Shown: piece after piece, positions 40,303 to 47,841 of the stretch
Position numbering within the stretch: position 1 is the first letter of the stretch
Layout: the number at the start of each line of letters is the position of its first letter
Origin: Solobacterium sp.
GTDB taxonomy: Bacteria; Bacillota_I; Bacilli_A; Erysipelotrichales; Erysipelotrichaceae
Assembly: GCA_017459725.1 (NCBI GenBank)
Contig: JAFUCL010000101.1
Coordinates: 1 to 47,841 of the forward strand
Reading direction: 5' to 3'
Length of the DNA: 47,841 nt
Notes under the pieces: model-generated
What the model saw: only the letters and a program-made list of their open reading frames with translations
Told to the model about the DNA's origin: nothing
Database searches by the model: none
Translations under genes and position numbers: made by a program

Positions 40303-41826
40303 TCAGTTATTTGCAACTTTTTCAAACGTATCAATGATGGCTTTCCCGGGCGCAGGTGTGAGCAGGCTGACAACTGCATTCACCGCAAGGGCCAGCAGGA
40401 AGGCCGGCAGAAGTTCATAGATATCCAGCATGCCGCCCATCGGTCTGACAAGGAACTTCCAGACAAAGATCATAACACCGCCCGTGATCATACCGGCAAG
40501 GGCACCGTAGCGGTTTGAACGTTTCCAGAACAGCGCAAGCAGTACAACGGGACCGAAGCTGGCACCGAAGCCTGCCCAGGCAAACGACACAATTCGGAAG
40601 ACGGATGAGGTGCTGTCCCAGGCAAAGATAATTGCCACCAGAGCAATCAAAGTCAGGGTGATTCTGGAGACGGTCAGGGTTTTCTTTGCGTCGAGTTCTC
40701 TGTGGAAGACATCTGTGAAGAGGTCGCGGGAAACAGCGGAACTTGCCGCAAGAAGCTGTGAATCAGCTGTGGACATCGTGGAAGCCAGGATACCCGCAAG
40801 CACGACACCGGCAATCAGGGCAGGGATGAAACCATGCGTTGAGAGCAGTGAAGCAAAACGGACAATGACCGTTTCGGAATCGGTTCCGGCAAGAACAGGG
40901 ATGGCACCGGCGCGTGAAGCAGCGAGACCGACCATACCGATGAAGATGGAAACACCCATTGAGATAACAACCCAGATTGTGCCGATCCGGCGGGAAATAT
41001 TCAGTTTGTCTTCGTGTTCAATGGCCATGAAGCGCAGCAGAATATGCGGCATGCCGAAATAACCGAGTCCCCAGGCTGCCGTGGAAAGAATGGTCAGCAG
41101 GGAATACGGCAGAGCAGTTCCGGAAACCGGATCATGCATACTTGTCAGGCTGAAGTATCCGGCAAGTGAAGACGCATTGGCCGCAACTGCATCAAGACCT
41201 CCGGCACAGTGTACGCCGAACAGCAGGATAACGAAGAGGGCAATGGTCATGACGACGGACTGGATCAGGTCAGTGATGCTGACCGCCATGAAGCCGCCGA
41301 GAGCTGTATACGCAATGATGACGGCAGCGCTCACAATCATGGCTGCGTGATAGTTTACGCCGAACAGACTGGCAAACAGTTTTCCGCAGGCCGCAAATCC
41401 GGAGGCTGTATACGGTACGAAGAAGATGATGATCAGCAGTGCCGCCACAAGTGTCAGGAGACGCTTAGGATCATTGTACCGGTCGGAAAAGAACTGCGGT
41501 ACGGTGATCGAACCGGTCTTTTCCGTATATCTGCGCAGTCTTCTGGCTACGATCAGCCAGTTGAGGTATGTGCCCACTGCAAGACCGATGGCAGTCCAGG
41601 CCGCATCGGCTGTTCCGGAAAGATAGGCAACACCGGGAAGCCCCATCAGAAGCCAGCTGCTCATGTCCGAAGCTTCAGCACTCATCGCCGCTGCCAGCGG
41701 ACCGAGTTTTCTGCCGCCGAGATAAAAATCACTGACATTGCCTGTGTTTCTCGAGAAACGGTAACCGATGTAAAGCATGCCGCCGAGATAAACAACGATG
41801 GCTAGCATAATTCCGAGTTCTGACAT
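40303..41826 (-). CDS. putP: sodium/proline symporter
   Basis: A 507-residue, 13-helix sodium:solute symporter. SDFYLGGRKLGPLAAAMSAEASDMSSWLLMGLPG (about 30-63), GLAVGTYLNW and GYFGMPHILLRF are PutP hallmarks; it imports proline with Na+. The ATG 41826 follows AGGAGGGG; the frame extends upstream into the T-box but only because that RNA lacks stops there. Controlled by the T-box at 41844-42067. The gene ends before the histidine operon promoter with no obvious terminator. Confidence 0.95.
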   Translation of the reverse strand: MSELGIMLAIVVYLGGMLYIGYRFSRNTGNVSDFYLGGRKLGPLAAAMSAEASDMSSWLLMGLPGVAYLSGTADAAWTAIGLAVGTYLNWLIVARRLRRYTEKTGSITVPQFFSDRYNDPKRLLTLVAALLIIIFFVPYTASGFAACGKLFASLFGVNYHAAMIVSAAVIIAYTALGGFMAVSITDLIQSVVMTIALFVILLFGVHCAGGLDAVAANASSLAGYFSLTSMHDPVSGTALPYSLLTILSTAAWGLGYFGMPHILLRFMAIEHEDKLNISRRIGTIWVVISMGVSIFIGMVGLAASRAGAIPVLAGTDSETVIVRFASLLSTHGFIPALIAGVVLAGILASTMSTADSQLLAASSAVSRDLFTDVFHRELDAKKTLTVSRITLTLIALVAIIFAWDSTSSVFRIVSFAWAGFGASFGPVVLLALFWKRSNRYGALAGMITGGVMIFVWKFLVRPMGGMLDIYELLPAFLLALAVNAVVSLLTPAPGKAIIDTFEKVANN

Positions 41827-41843
41827 AGTATCCCCTCCTGTAA

Positions 41844-41876
41844 ACAAAAATGCCGTCTCTGTCCAGAGACGGCATT
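41844..41876 (-). terminator. T-box terminator
   Basis: ATGCCGTCTCT-GGAC-AGAGACGGCAT (minus strand) is a perfect 11-bp stem followed by TTTTTGTTT. It is formed when the T-box tRNA is charged. Confidence 0.92.
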
Positions 41877-42067
41877 GTGCCGCGGTACCACACTGGTTGC
41901 CGGTCAAAGACCGGCCGCTCAAGCCATTAACGCAGGTTCACGTTTCTCCATACTTTTTTCCGGAAAACTTCTCGCAGATCGGTTTCACAGTATGCAGTGC
42001 CGCCGGGCTCGCAGTATCCCCGGTTCGCTGCTGGGTGCATACAGCTACTCTTCTGGTCGCTGAATCT
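41844..42067 (-). promoter_or_regulatory. T-box leader of putP, probable proline specifier CCG
   Basis: The T-box core reads AGTGTGGTACCGCGG on the minus strand (41880-41894), preceded by the AATGGCTTGAG region and followed by a strong terminator. In stem I, GTATGCA pairs with TGCATAC and is followed by GTGAAACCGAT, the specifier loop; CCG (41982-41980, Pro) is the likely specifier. An ACC (Thr) reading one base earlier cannot be excluded. The UGGU bulge pairs with a tRNA ending ACCA. Uncharged tRNA-Pro should stabilise the antiterminator and turn on proline import. Confidence 0.9.
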
Positions 42068-42073
42068 AGTAGA

Positions 42074-42102
42074 AAAATAACGCAGTTTGCCGAAGCTGTC
42101 AA
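42074..42102 (-). promoter_or_regulatory. promoter of the putP T-box transcript
   Basis: On the minus strand TTGACA (42097-42102), 17 bp, TATTTT (42074-42079), starting just past the stop of the upstream hydrolase gene. Confidence 0.7.
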
Positions 42103-42109
42103 CCGGAAA

Positions 42110-43138
42110 TTATTTGAAAAGATCCATGAGGAAGCAGTCCGCAAGGGGCAGCCAGAGCTCGAAGTTCGGGTAACGGACTTCACCGTCATAAAGCTTCGCA
42201 CCGGCCTTTCCGTGCGGAGTACCTGCAAATGTATGCACTTCAACGGGGATACCGTGTTTCACAAGATCCGGGTATACCCAGTGCAGGTTGTCCATGGCTC
42301 CGTCTTCACGTCCGACAGCGTAGAAAGTCGGCGGATATACGACGCCTTCGTAGTTGAAGGGATCACCGTTGAAGCGCGGACCGTAGATGCACAGGAAGGC
42401 ATTGAGATCGGCACTGACGGCATCGAGTTCGTCAGGTACATAGTCCGGATAGATATCTGTCATTTTGTGGGTTCCGGAATGATATTCAATCAGTGCTTCA
42501 CCGGTCAGGCCACCGTTGGAGAAACCTGCAAAGGCAATGTGATTTTCAGCAATCCTGTACTTTGCCGCATGCTTTCTGACATACCGTACGGCTCTTGCGG
42601 AATCGGCACCGGCATCCTGTGCTTTCCAGGGCTGGCGGTTGGTGCGGTTGAGCAGCAGGAAGCACTGATAACCAAGCGCATTCAGGTCAAGAGCGACCTG
42701 GTATGTGTTGACGGTTGATTCACCGTGATCGCCGCCCGGACACAGTATAATTGCGCCTTTGGGTGCTGCATCTTCTGGCAGCAGCACTTCATACATGAAT
42801 GGTACATAATCCGGGTCGTGGTTGAAGAGATGTTCTGAATTGTCCGTGTAATCGCTGCAGCATGGAATCTTGCCTTCAGGCCACAGATAAATGGGTTCTG
42901 CCGGGTGTGCGGAAGGTTTGATTTCCTTGCGGAAAGCGTTGAATGCCGCAATCTTTTCCTGAATGTCGGCAGCTTCCGGATCAGCCTGGATAGCCCGGCT
43001 CATTTTAACGAGTTCTGCGGTCTGCGCAAGATCGTACTTAACGCAGTGTTCAAAGATTTTGACTGCTTCTGCGTGGTCGGCGCCGAAGATACTGCGCGCT
43101 TTCCGGTTGCGTTCAATAATGTGAGACATATCCACCAT
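42110..43138 (-). CDS. alpha/beta hydrolase, BD-FAE/acetylesterase-like
   Basis: A 342-residue hydrolase. An N-terminal helical segment of about 90 residues precedes the fold. GAIILCPGGDHGESTVNTYQVALDLNALGYQCFLL matches the oxyanion region; GFSNGG near 200 is the nucleophile elbow; VGREDGAMDN carries the Asp and FAGTPHGKA the likely His. It resembles small acetyl or feruloyl esterases acting on sugar esters. I start it at ATG 43138, 8 nt after GGAGG; an in-frame ATG at 43171 lies upstream of that site. Substrate unknown. Confidence 0.85.
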   Translation of the reverse strand: MVDMSHIIERNRKARSIFGADHAEAVKIFEHCVKYDLAQTAELVKMSRAIQADPEAADIQEKIAAFNAFRKEIKPSAHPAEPIYLWPEGKIPCCSDYTDNSEHLFNHDPDYVPFMYEVLLPEDAAPKGAIILCPGGDHGESTVNTYQVALDLNALGYQCFLLLNRTNRQPWKAQDAGADSARAVRYVRKHAAKYRIAENHIAFAGFSNGGLTGEALIEYHSGTHKMTDIYPDYVPDELDAVSADLNAFLCIYGPRFNGDPFNYEGVVYPPTFYAVGREDGAMDNLHWVYPDLVKHGIPVEVHTFAGTPHGKAGAKLYDGEVRYPNFELWLPLADCFLMDLFK

Positions 43139-43169
43139 AATTATTTCCTCCACCTTGTTTTCCGTATTC

Positions 43170-43175
43170 ATTATA
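43170..43175 (-). promoter_or_regulatory. -10 box of the alpha/beta hydrolase gene
   Basis: On the minus strand TATAAT, 32 bp before the ATG at 43138. No good -35 is visible. Confidence 0.45.
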
Positions 43176-43205
43176 GGATAAATGCGTCATGTTCGGCAGG
43201 GAATG

Positions 43206-43237
43206 TCCGTACGGTCTGCGAAAGATACGGGTACGGA
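43206..43237 (+). promoter_or_regulatory. hairpin covering the ribosome site of the DUF5688 gene
   Basis: TCCGTAC (43206-43212) pairs exactly with GTACGGA (43231-43237). The 3' arm contains the first part of GGAGG, so the fold would partly hide the ribosome site. Confidence 0.4.
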
Positions 43238-43243
43238 GGCAAT

Positions 43244-44194
43244 ATGAAAATAACGGAATTGGAGCAGCAGCTGCGTCCTTTCTTTGAGGCGAAAATCAGC
43301 GAAGGTATAATCATCAGTTACCGTTTTCTGCATGAAGGATGTGATGAAGAAGCAGAACGGGATACGATACGGCATATCAACAAAGCACAGGGACACAGCG
43401 GCGATACACTGATCGGCAACTGGCTGCTGCTGACGGTGAAGGAAGGGTTTGAACTGAGGACATCCATGGATGCACTGATGGAACATGCCCTGAAGACCGG
43501 CACCGCCACCCTGCGCAAACAGTTAGAGAAAGATCTTGCGGCAAACCGCAGAAGACTGCTGGAACTGGATGCGGCATCCTTGAAGAGACGGGAAACAGCC
43601 CTGCCGAAACTGGTTGTGTGTCTGGTCAATGCGGAGAAGAATGCCGGTGCTCTGCAGGACAGCATATACCGGCAGTACGGCGATGTGGCGGCGGTGGTGT
43701 ATGCGGAGTTCAGCAGGGATGAGAACAGTGTATGCAGAGCCCGGGTAACAAAGCGTCTGGCAGGATGCTGGGAGATGGCGGAGAATGCGGTGTATGAGAC
43801 AGCCCTGAAGAATACGGCCGAGAAATATCCGGCAGCTGTTTTCCGGGATGTGCGCAAACTGGCAGAGCAGAATGCCTCGGGGGAACTGCTTACGCATGCA
43901 TCTTTCCGCAGCGGGTATTTTGTGCTGACATCCGACTGTCTGATCAACGGGGCAGCGCTGCTGTTCTGTCCGGGAACCGCGGAGAAGCTTTCACGGCTGG
44001 CAGGGGGCAGGTATTATGCGGTCATGACCAGTGCCGATGAAGTGCATATACATTCCGTGAAGGAGAGTTCATATCCCTCGCTTCTGGACGGGTTATTGCA
44101 CAGCAACGATTCTTTCCCGGATACAGTACTGACGGAAATGATCTTCTGTTATGATGAAAGGGTAAAGCAGGCGGTTCCGTGTTACGGAGGATAA
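43244..44194 (+). CDS. DUF5688-like protein of unknown function
   Basis: A 316-residue soluble protein. The C-terminal part (SGYFVLTSDCLINGAALLFCPGTAEKLSRLAGGRYYAVMTSADEVHIHSV, about 215-265) has the layout I associate with DUF5688, where a conserved segment ends in a P-S-S-x-H-E-like motif; here it reads TSADEVHIH, so the motif is altered. The frame runs back to 42905 but ATG 43244 with GGAGG is the clear start. Divergent from the hydrolase gene and 42 nt before an esterase gene. Function unknown. Confidence 0.65.
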   Translation: MKITELEQQLRPFFEAKISEGIIISYRFLHEGCDEEAERDTIRHINKAQGHSGDTLIGNWLLLTVKEGFELRTSMDALMEHALKTGTATLRKQLEKDLAANRRRLLELDAASLKRRETALPKLVVCLVNAEKNAGALQDSIYRQYGDVAAVVYAEFSRDENSVCRARVTKRLAGCWEMAENAVYETALKNTAEKYPAAVFRDVRKLAEQNASGELLTHASFRSGYFVLTSDCLINGAALLFCPGTAEKLSRLAGGRYYAVMTSADEVHIHSVKESSYPSLLDGLLHSNDSFPDTVLTEMIFCYDERVKQAVPCYGG

Positions 44195-44236
44195 CCGCAT
44201 AACAATCATTCATAACAGTGGAAAGGAGATTTCATC

Positions 44237-45748
44237 ATGATCATAGATACTGTATACGGAAAGCTGCGCGGCAGACAGCTGGACGGATATGCTGCGTTTC
44301 TCGGTATTCCCTATGCAAAACCTCCGGTCGGTGAACGGAGATGGAGAGCACCGGAAAGACCGGAGCCGTGGGACGGTGTGCGAGATGCGCTGACCTTCAG
44401 TGCAATTGCCATGCAGGATAAGAACCAGGCAATCCCCGGCAATGATCCGACGGAAGGCCATTATGATCTGAAGCAGAGTGAAGACTGTCTGTATCTCAAT
44501 GTATGGACACCTTCAACGGAAGGCAGGCATCCGGTGTTTCTGTGGTTCCATGGCGGGGCATGCTGCTGCGGCAGCGGCAACGGCCGCAATGCCAGTCCGC
44601 TTCCGTTTGTGCGCAGAGGCATCGTATTTGTGACCATGAATTACCGGCTCGGTATTCTCGGCTTCCTGGCCCATCCGGAGCTGAGCAAGGAAAGCGAACA
44701 CGGGGTATCCGGCAACTACGCGCATCTCGATCAGATTGCAGCCCTTGACTGGGTCAGGGAAAATATTGCATCTTTCGGCGGTGATCCCGATCATATCGTC
44801 ATCGGCGGATGTTCTGCCGGTGCCATCGCAGCGCAGGCACTGTCATGCAGTCCGCTGACAGAAGGCAAGATCGTCGGTGCTGTTATTGAGAGCGGCATCG
44901 GTATGGATCCCACTTCCTATCCGGAGTCATTCAAGGTGGATACACTGGCTGAGATTGAAGAGGGCGGTATGCAATTCCAGAAGGCGCTCGGTGCTGCTGA
45001 TATCGCTGAAATGCGGGCGATGAGCTATGAACAGCTGGCTGCCGTACCGGATTCCTTCTTCCGCAGACGGCTCCACTTCGGTACAACACTCGGCACCTGC
45101 GGAGACGGCTATGTATTACCTATTCCGTCAAATGAATGCACGATGACACTGCGCAACCACAATATGCCGTATCTGGTCGGCACAACCCATGATGAAGGCG
45201 GAGGCTTTGCGGCATTCATCAGTCCTGAAGAGTTCCTGAAGCAGAGCACGGATCTCTTCGGGGAAGAGGTTCTGAAAGTGTTTGAGGAATTCCCGCACAG
45301 TACAAAAGAAGAGGTCCGTAAACTGGCGCATGACATGCATACCGGACACTGTGCTGCCAAGGCTTTTGCGGAGATACAGTCTGATTATGACCGCAGTCCC
45401 GTATATGTATTCGATTTCGCCCACCGCAGTCCGGAAACAGGCACAGCCCATCACGGACTTGAGACAAGATATCTGCTCGGCAGCTATCACGAGATACCAG
45501 GCGCAGATGAAAATGATGAGCGGATTGCGGAACAGATGCAGGATTACTGGTGCTCGTTTATCAGGGATCTCAAGCCTTCCGCAGAAGGTATGCCGGCCTG
45601 GAAACCGTATACGGCTGCAGAGAGAAACGTGCTGGTGATCGGTGATGAAATTACCTGTCAGGAGGAAAAAGAAAATGCGCTGCAGACTTTCGTCAGAGCG
45701 CATGCAGTACAGGTATGCCGGAACCGGATCGAAGAAGAAAAACAGTGA
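44237..45748 (+). CDS. type B carboxylesterase
   Basis: A 503-residue COesterase. FLGIPYAKPPVGERRWRAPE (about 21-40), SEDCLYLNVWTP (81-92), WFHGGAC oxyanion region, NYRLGILGF, and GGDPDHIVIGGCSAG with nucleophile Ser193; AHHGLETRYLLG near 400 carries the likely catalytic His. The elbow GCSAG replaces the usual GESAG. No signal peptide. The ATG follows AAAGGAG. It has its own terminator and is distinct in sequence from the esterase at 768-2333. Confidence 0.92.
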   Translation: MIIDTVYGKLRGRQLDGYAAFLGIPYAKPPVGERRWRAPERPEPWDGVRDALTFSAIAMQDKNQAIPGNDPTEGHYDLKQSEDCLYLNVWTPSTEGRHPVFLWFHGGACCCGSGNGRNASPLPFVRRGIVFVTMNYRLGILGFLAHPELSKESEHGVSGNYAHLDQIAALDWVRENIASFGGDPDHIVIGGCSAGAIAAQALSCSPLTEGKIVGAVIESGIGMDPTSYPESFKVDTLAEIEEGGMQFQKALGAADIAEMRAMSYEQLAAVPDSFFRRRLHFGTTLGTCGDGYVLPIPSNECTMTLRNHNMPYLVGTTHDEGGGFAAFISPEEFLKQSTDLFGEEVLKVFEEFPHSTKEEVRKLAHDMHTGHCAAKAFAEIQSDYDRSPVYVFDFAHRSPETGTAHHGLETRYLLGSYHEIPGADENDERIAEQMQDYWCSFIRDLKPSAEGMPAWKPYTAAERNVLVIGDEITCQEEKENALQTFVRAHAVQVCRNRIEEEKQ

Positions 45749-45753
45749 CAGAG

Positions 45754-45775
45754 GCACCGCGGAAGCGGTGCTTTT
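45754..45775 (+). terminator. terminator of the esterase gene
   Basis: GCACCGC-GGAA-GCGGTGC is a perfect 7-bp stem with a GNRA-type loop followed by TTTT. Confidence 0.8.
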
Positions 45776-45785
45776 ACATTAAGGC

Positions 45786-45811
45786 AAAAAGAAAACCGTC
45801 CATCCGGACGG
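45786..45811 (-). terminator. terminator of the tRNA-Pro gene
   Basis: On the minus strand CCGTCC-GGAT-GGACGG is a perfect 6-bp stem followed by TTTTCTTTTT, 11 nt past the tRNA end. Confidence 0.85.
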
Positions 45812-45822
45812 CTGCTTTCAAC

Positions 45823-45899
45823 TGGTCGGGATGACTGGATTCGAACCAGCGACCTCTTCGTCCCGAACGAAGCGCACTACCAAGCTGTGCTACATCCCG
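45823..45899 (-). tRNA. tRNA-Pro, anticodon CGG
   Basis: A 77-nt cloverleaf: acceptor CGGGATG with CATCCCG (7 bp), D arm GTAGC...GTAGTGC, anticodon stem CTTCG/CGAAG around TTCGGGA (anticodon CGG, reads CCG), T arm with TTCGAATCC, discriminator A and encoded CCA. It is solitary with its own terminator. Its anticodon and discriminator match the putP T-box. Confidence 0.96.
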
Positions 45900-46045
45900 T
45901 TGTTCAGCTTTAATATAATAGCAAAAAGAATTTAAAAATACCACAGGAAATATAAAAATGTTTGCGGAAACAGAAATCGGGGTATGTATTTGGCAAAAAA
46001 ACAGTGTGGTATGATATAGCTGAACATCGGAAAGCGGTAATAACT
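45900..46045. promoter_or_regulatory. divergent spacer between tRNA-Pro and coiled-coil gene
   Basis: AT-rich 146-bp region. For the tRNA, TATTAA with a weak TTTTTA 17 bp before it is possible on the minus strand. For the plus-strand gene, TTGGCA near 45990 and TATGAT/TATAGC near 46010-46018 are possible. Neither is strong. Confidence 0.35.
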
Positions 46046-46501
46046 ATGAGCAATTACAGACAATACAATGACGAAGACAACATTGAAGTATCCATCGATC
46101 TGGCCAATGATGCTCTGTATCACCTGAACCAGGCAAAGGACAGACTGAACAGTGCAAAGAACTGGGGACTGGCTGATATTCTCGGCGGCGGTGTGTTTAT
46201 CACGATGGCGAAGAGAAACCGGCTGAGCGAAGCTGAAAATGAGATGCGGCTGGCCAAGTATGCGATCAACCGTCTGGAAGACAGACTTGTTTATCTGCGC
46301 AAAAGTGATGACCTGTATATAGAGATGAGCGATTTTGCGACAACCATGGACTATCTGTTCGACAATCCGCTGACGGATATTGTGATACAGTCACGGATCA
46401 GTGATGCAAAGGACAGAGTGGAAAAGGCAATTGTACGGGTGGAAAAGATACTGGATGACCTGTACGCAGGAGCCGGCGAAGATGATGAACAGGATGACTG
46501 A
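46046..46501 (+). CDS. coiled-coil protein of unknown function
   Basis: A 151-residue acidic protein, mostly helical. Residues about 15-50 (DLANDALYHLNQAKDRLNSAKNW) and 65-90 (RLSEAENEMRLAKYAINRLEDRLVYL) look like coiled coils, joined by a glycine-rich DILGGGVFITMAKR segment; the end is AGEDDEQDD. I do not recognise the family. ATG 46046 is chosen over an in-frame one at 45962 because the latter would cover the promoter region; the ribosome site is weak. It overlaps the SIMPL gene start by 20 nt. Confidence 0.7.
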   Translation: MSNYRQYNDEDNIEVSIDLANDALYHLNQAKDRLNSAKNWGLADILGGGVFITMAKRNRLSEAENEMRLAKYAINRLEDRLVYLRKSDDLYIEMSDFATTMDYLFDNPLTDIVIQSRISDAKDRVEKAIVRVEKILDDLYAGAGEDDEQDD

Positions 46502-47141
46502 CCGGCAGATTGCGGTCACCGGCACGGGACGGATCAGCGTTAAACCGGACTGGATCATCATCAGCGTGCATATGAAGGCGGCAGATCCCGATTATGCCAA
46601 GGCAGTTGCGCTGGGTGAAAAGCAGCTGCAGGAAATACAGACTGCGGTTCTGGACGGCGGTTTCCGTAAGAATGATCTCAGAACCGGTTCGTTTGTGATC
46701 AGACCGGAATATGACGAGAGTATACAGGACGGTAAGCTGAAACGGGAGTTTCTTCATTTTACGGTGGAGCATGATCTGAGTCTGGGTATGAAATACGACA
46801 TGATCAAACTCTCAGAGGCTCTGGAAGTCATTACACACTGCAGTATGAAACCGGAAATCAGCATTGTATTCACGGTAAAGAATCAGGATAAGATACGTGA
46901 CAGTCTGCTTAAAGAGGCTGCCGAAGATGCGCACAGGAAAGCTGTGGTCCTCACCGCGGCGGCCGGTGTGAAACTTGGGGAATTGGTGCAGATTACCTAC
47001 GGCAGGGAAAGCGTGGATGCATCATCACCGGCTATGATGAAAATGGACAGTGTCACTTTCAGCAGGAAGAATGTCTTTGATATCGTTCCGGCTGAAATCG
47101 AGGAGGAGGAATCTGTTGCCTGCGTGTGGCAGATCAGATAG
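46482..47141 (+). CDS. SIMPL (DUF541) domain protein
   Basis: A 219-residue protein. ITVTGTG-like start (QIAVTGTGRISVKPDWIIISV), then EVITHCSMKPEISIVFTVKNQ and LLKEAAEDAHRKAVVLTAAAGVKLGELVQI, typical of the SIMPL/DUF541 family; members relate to oxidative stress or envelope functions. Usually exported, but no signal peptide is visible here. ATG 46482 lies 9 nt after AGGAG. The gene overlaps the coiled-coil gene, and the aldo/keto reductase follows after 12 nt. Confidence 0.82.
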   Translation: MMNRMTDRQIAVTGTGRISVKPDWIIISVHMKAADPDYAKAVALGEKQLQEIQTAVLDGGFRKNDLRTGSFVIRPEYDESIQDGKLKREFLHFTVEHDLSLGMKYDMIKLSEALEVITHCSMKPEISIVFTVKNQDKIRDSLLKEAAEDAHRKAVVLTAAAGVKLGELVQITYGRESVDASSPAMMKMDSVTFSRKNVFDIVPAEIEEEESVACVWQIR

Positions 47142-47153
47142 GAGAACAACAGA

Positions 47154-47720
47154 ATGAGACAGATTACAATCGGAACAACCGGCATTACGGTACCGCAGAA
47201 CGCTTTCGGCGCTCTGCCGATTCAGCGTGCTGACAAAGAAACGGCTGTCAGGATTCTGCGCAGAGCCTATGAGGGAGGCATGCGCTTCTTTGACACGGCA
47301 AGAGGATATACGGACAGTGAGGAGAAACTCGGTCTGGCGTTTGCGGGAATGCGTGACAGGATCTATATTGCGACCAAGACACACGCCCTGACGCCGGAAG
47401 CTTTCTGGAAAGATCTTGAGAAAAGTCTGGAAATGCTGCAGACGGACTATATTGATATCTACCAGTTCCATCAGGCAGACAGATGCTACAAACCGGGTGA
47501 CGGCACCGGTATGTATGAATGCATGCTGGAGGCAAAGGCGCAGGGAAAGATCCGTCATATCGGCATTACCGCGCATAAGCTGCAGGTTGCCTTTGAAGCT
47601 GTGGAAAGCGGACTCTATGAGACGCTGCAGTTCCCGTTCAGCTATCTCTGCGGAGACAAGGATCTTGAACTGATCCGGGCAGCAGAAAAAGCAGGCATGG
47701 GCTCAACGTCATTAAGTTAA
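47154..47720 (+). pseudogene. aldo/keto reductase, 3' end cut off by inserted DNA
   Basis: The first 183 codons encode an aldo/keto reductase ([36 protein letters not shown], catalytic Lys in [19 protein letters not shown]). After [14 protein letters not shown] the frame continues for five codons unrelated to the family (STSLS) and stops at 47720. Family members run 100 or more residues further, and this subfamily often has a C-terminal 4Fe-4S domain. The junction at about 47702 marks the edge of inserted DNA. The rest of the gene may lie beyond the window. Confidence 0.85.
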
Positions 47721-47725
47721 GAAAG

Positions 47726-47767
47726 AGGTTTACAGAGTAACTTGAGAGTATTCTGTAGACCTTTTTT
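47726..47767 (+). terminator. terminator inside the inserted DNA
   Basis: AGGTTTACAGA pairs with TCTGTAGACCT (11 bp, one G-U), followed by TTTTTT. It would stop incoming transcription from the broken reductase. Confidence 0.8.
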
Positions 47768-47784
47768 CAAGATTGAATGATAAG

Positions 47785-47818
47785 ACATTATGAAAAGCAT
47801 CATATGATGTCATAATGT
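47785..47818. repeat. interrupted palindrome in the inserted DNA
   Basis: ACATTATG and CATAATGT flank the perfect core CATCATATGATG, with a 5-nt insert on one side. It may be a transposase binding site or an RNA hairpin that blocks transposase translation. Confidence 0.6.
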
Positions 47819-47841
47819 GATCTGGATTATCAGTTATAATG

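Larger units (their letters stand above)
47703..47841 (+). mobile_element. probable end of an insertion sequence (partial)
   Basis: Sequence from about 47703 is AT-rich, unlike the rest of the window, and interrupts a reading frame. It holds a strong terminator just inside the junction and a large palindrome at 47785-47818, then TATAAT at 47835-47840 near the window end. Terminators and hairpins near the edge are common in insertion sequences. The edge CATTAAGTTAAG loosely recalls IS4/IS231-type ends, a weak guess. No transposase is seen, as the window ends. Confidence 0.5.

Overview
The window looks like chromosomal DNA from a Bacillota (Firmicutes) gut-type anaerobe, most likely in or near the Erysipelotrichales. 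This rests on strong AGGAGG-type ribosome sites, TTGACA/TATAAT promoters, U-tailed terminators, a CIRCE element, a T-box, and gene content including liv transport fused in an operon with a CBS-ACT protein, a TGS/uridine-kinase nucleoside kinase, DUF5688 and SagB. The species is inference only. The right end cuts an aldo/keto reductase at a sharp junction and runs into different, AT-rich DNA that looks like the edge of an insertion sequence, so the window may be an assembly contig bounded by repeats.

Layout: 1-2.4 kb holds a CIRCE-controlled small heat-shock protein and a type B carboxylesterase. 2.4-7.9 kb is a complete branched-chain amino acid ABC operon (livJHMGF) ending with a CBS-ACT sensor protein. 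8-13 kb holds malic enzyme, a MATE exporter and Tex. 13-16.7 kb is a LysR regulator divergent from a redox operon: a small protein, a ferredoxin-type aldo/keto reductase, an internally deleted FMN-reductase remnant and a lipoprotein aldo/keto reductase. 16.7-24.9 kb is a stress and phosphate block: a 5'-nucleotidase, then msrA-ppk1-nucleoside kinase-flavin reductase-peroxiredoxin, converging on a PPK2-type polyphosphate kinase. 24.9-29.1 kb holds a second MATE exporter, an orphan SagB oxidoreductase and a secreted GH123-like protein. 29.1-31.3 kb is a metal-export pair: a free HMA domain protein and a CadA/ZntA-type P-type ATPase. 31.4-38.4 kb holds a TIM-barrel/TolB-propeller fusion and a tight operon (CocE-esterase fusion, cupin, iron alcohol dehydrogenase, intracellular CE15 esterase). 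38.5-42.1 kb holds two amino-acid importers. The rest holds more esterases, a DUF5688 protein, tRNA-Pro(CGG), a coiled-coil/SIMPL pair and the broken aldo/keto reductase.

The most striking part is 38.4-42.1 kb. Two adjacent uptake genes are each preceded by a different RNA attenuator. An ABC transporter follows a 26-codon leader peptide with six consecutive histidine codons and a perfect terminator hairpin, a His attenuator of the enterobacterial his-operon kind. The next gene, a PutP proline symporter, follows a T-box whose probable specifier (CCG) and acceptor-binding bulge (UGGU) match the tRNA-Pro(CGG), discriminator A, encoded 4 kb away. The transporter operon lacks an ATPase gene.

Other points: both polyphosphate kinases carry lysine-rich C-terminal tails; a probably leaderless GH123-like gene; an 11-11-11 bp inverted repeat directly after a TATAAT box ahead of the CocE fusion; and a degenerate sugar-isomerase barrel fused to a beta-propeller. 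All statements come from reading the sequence. No search or folding program was run.
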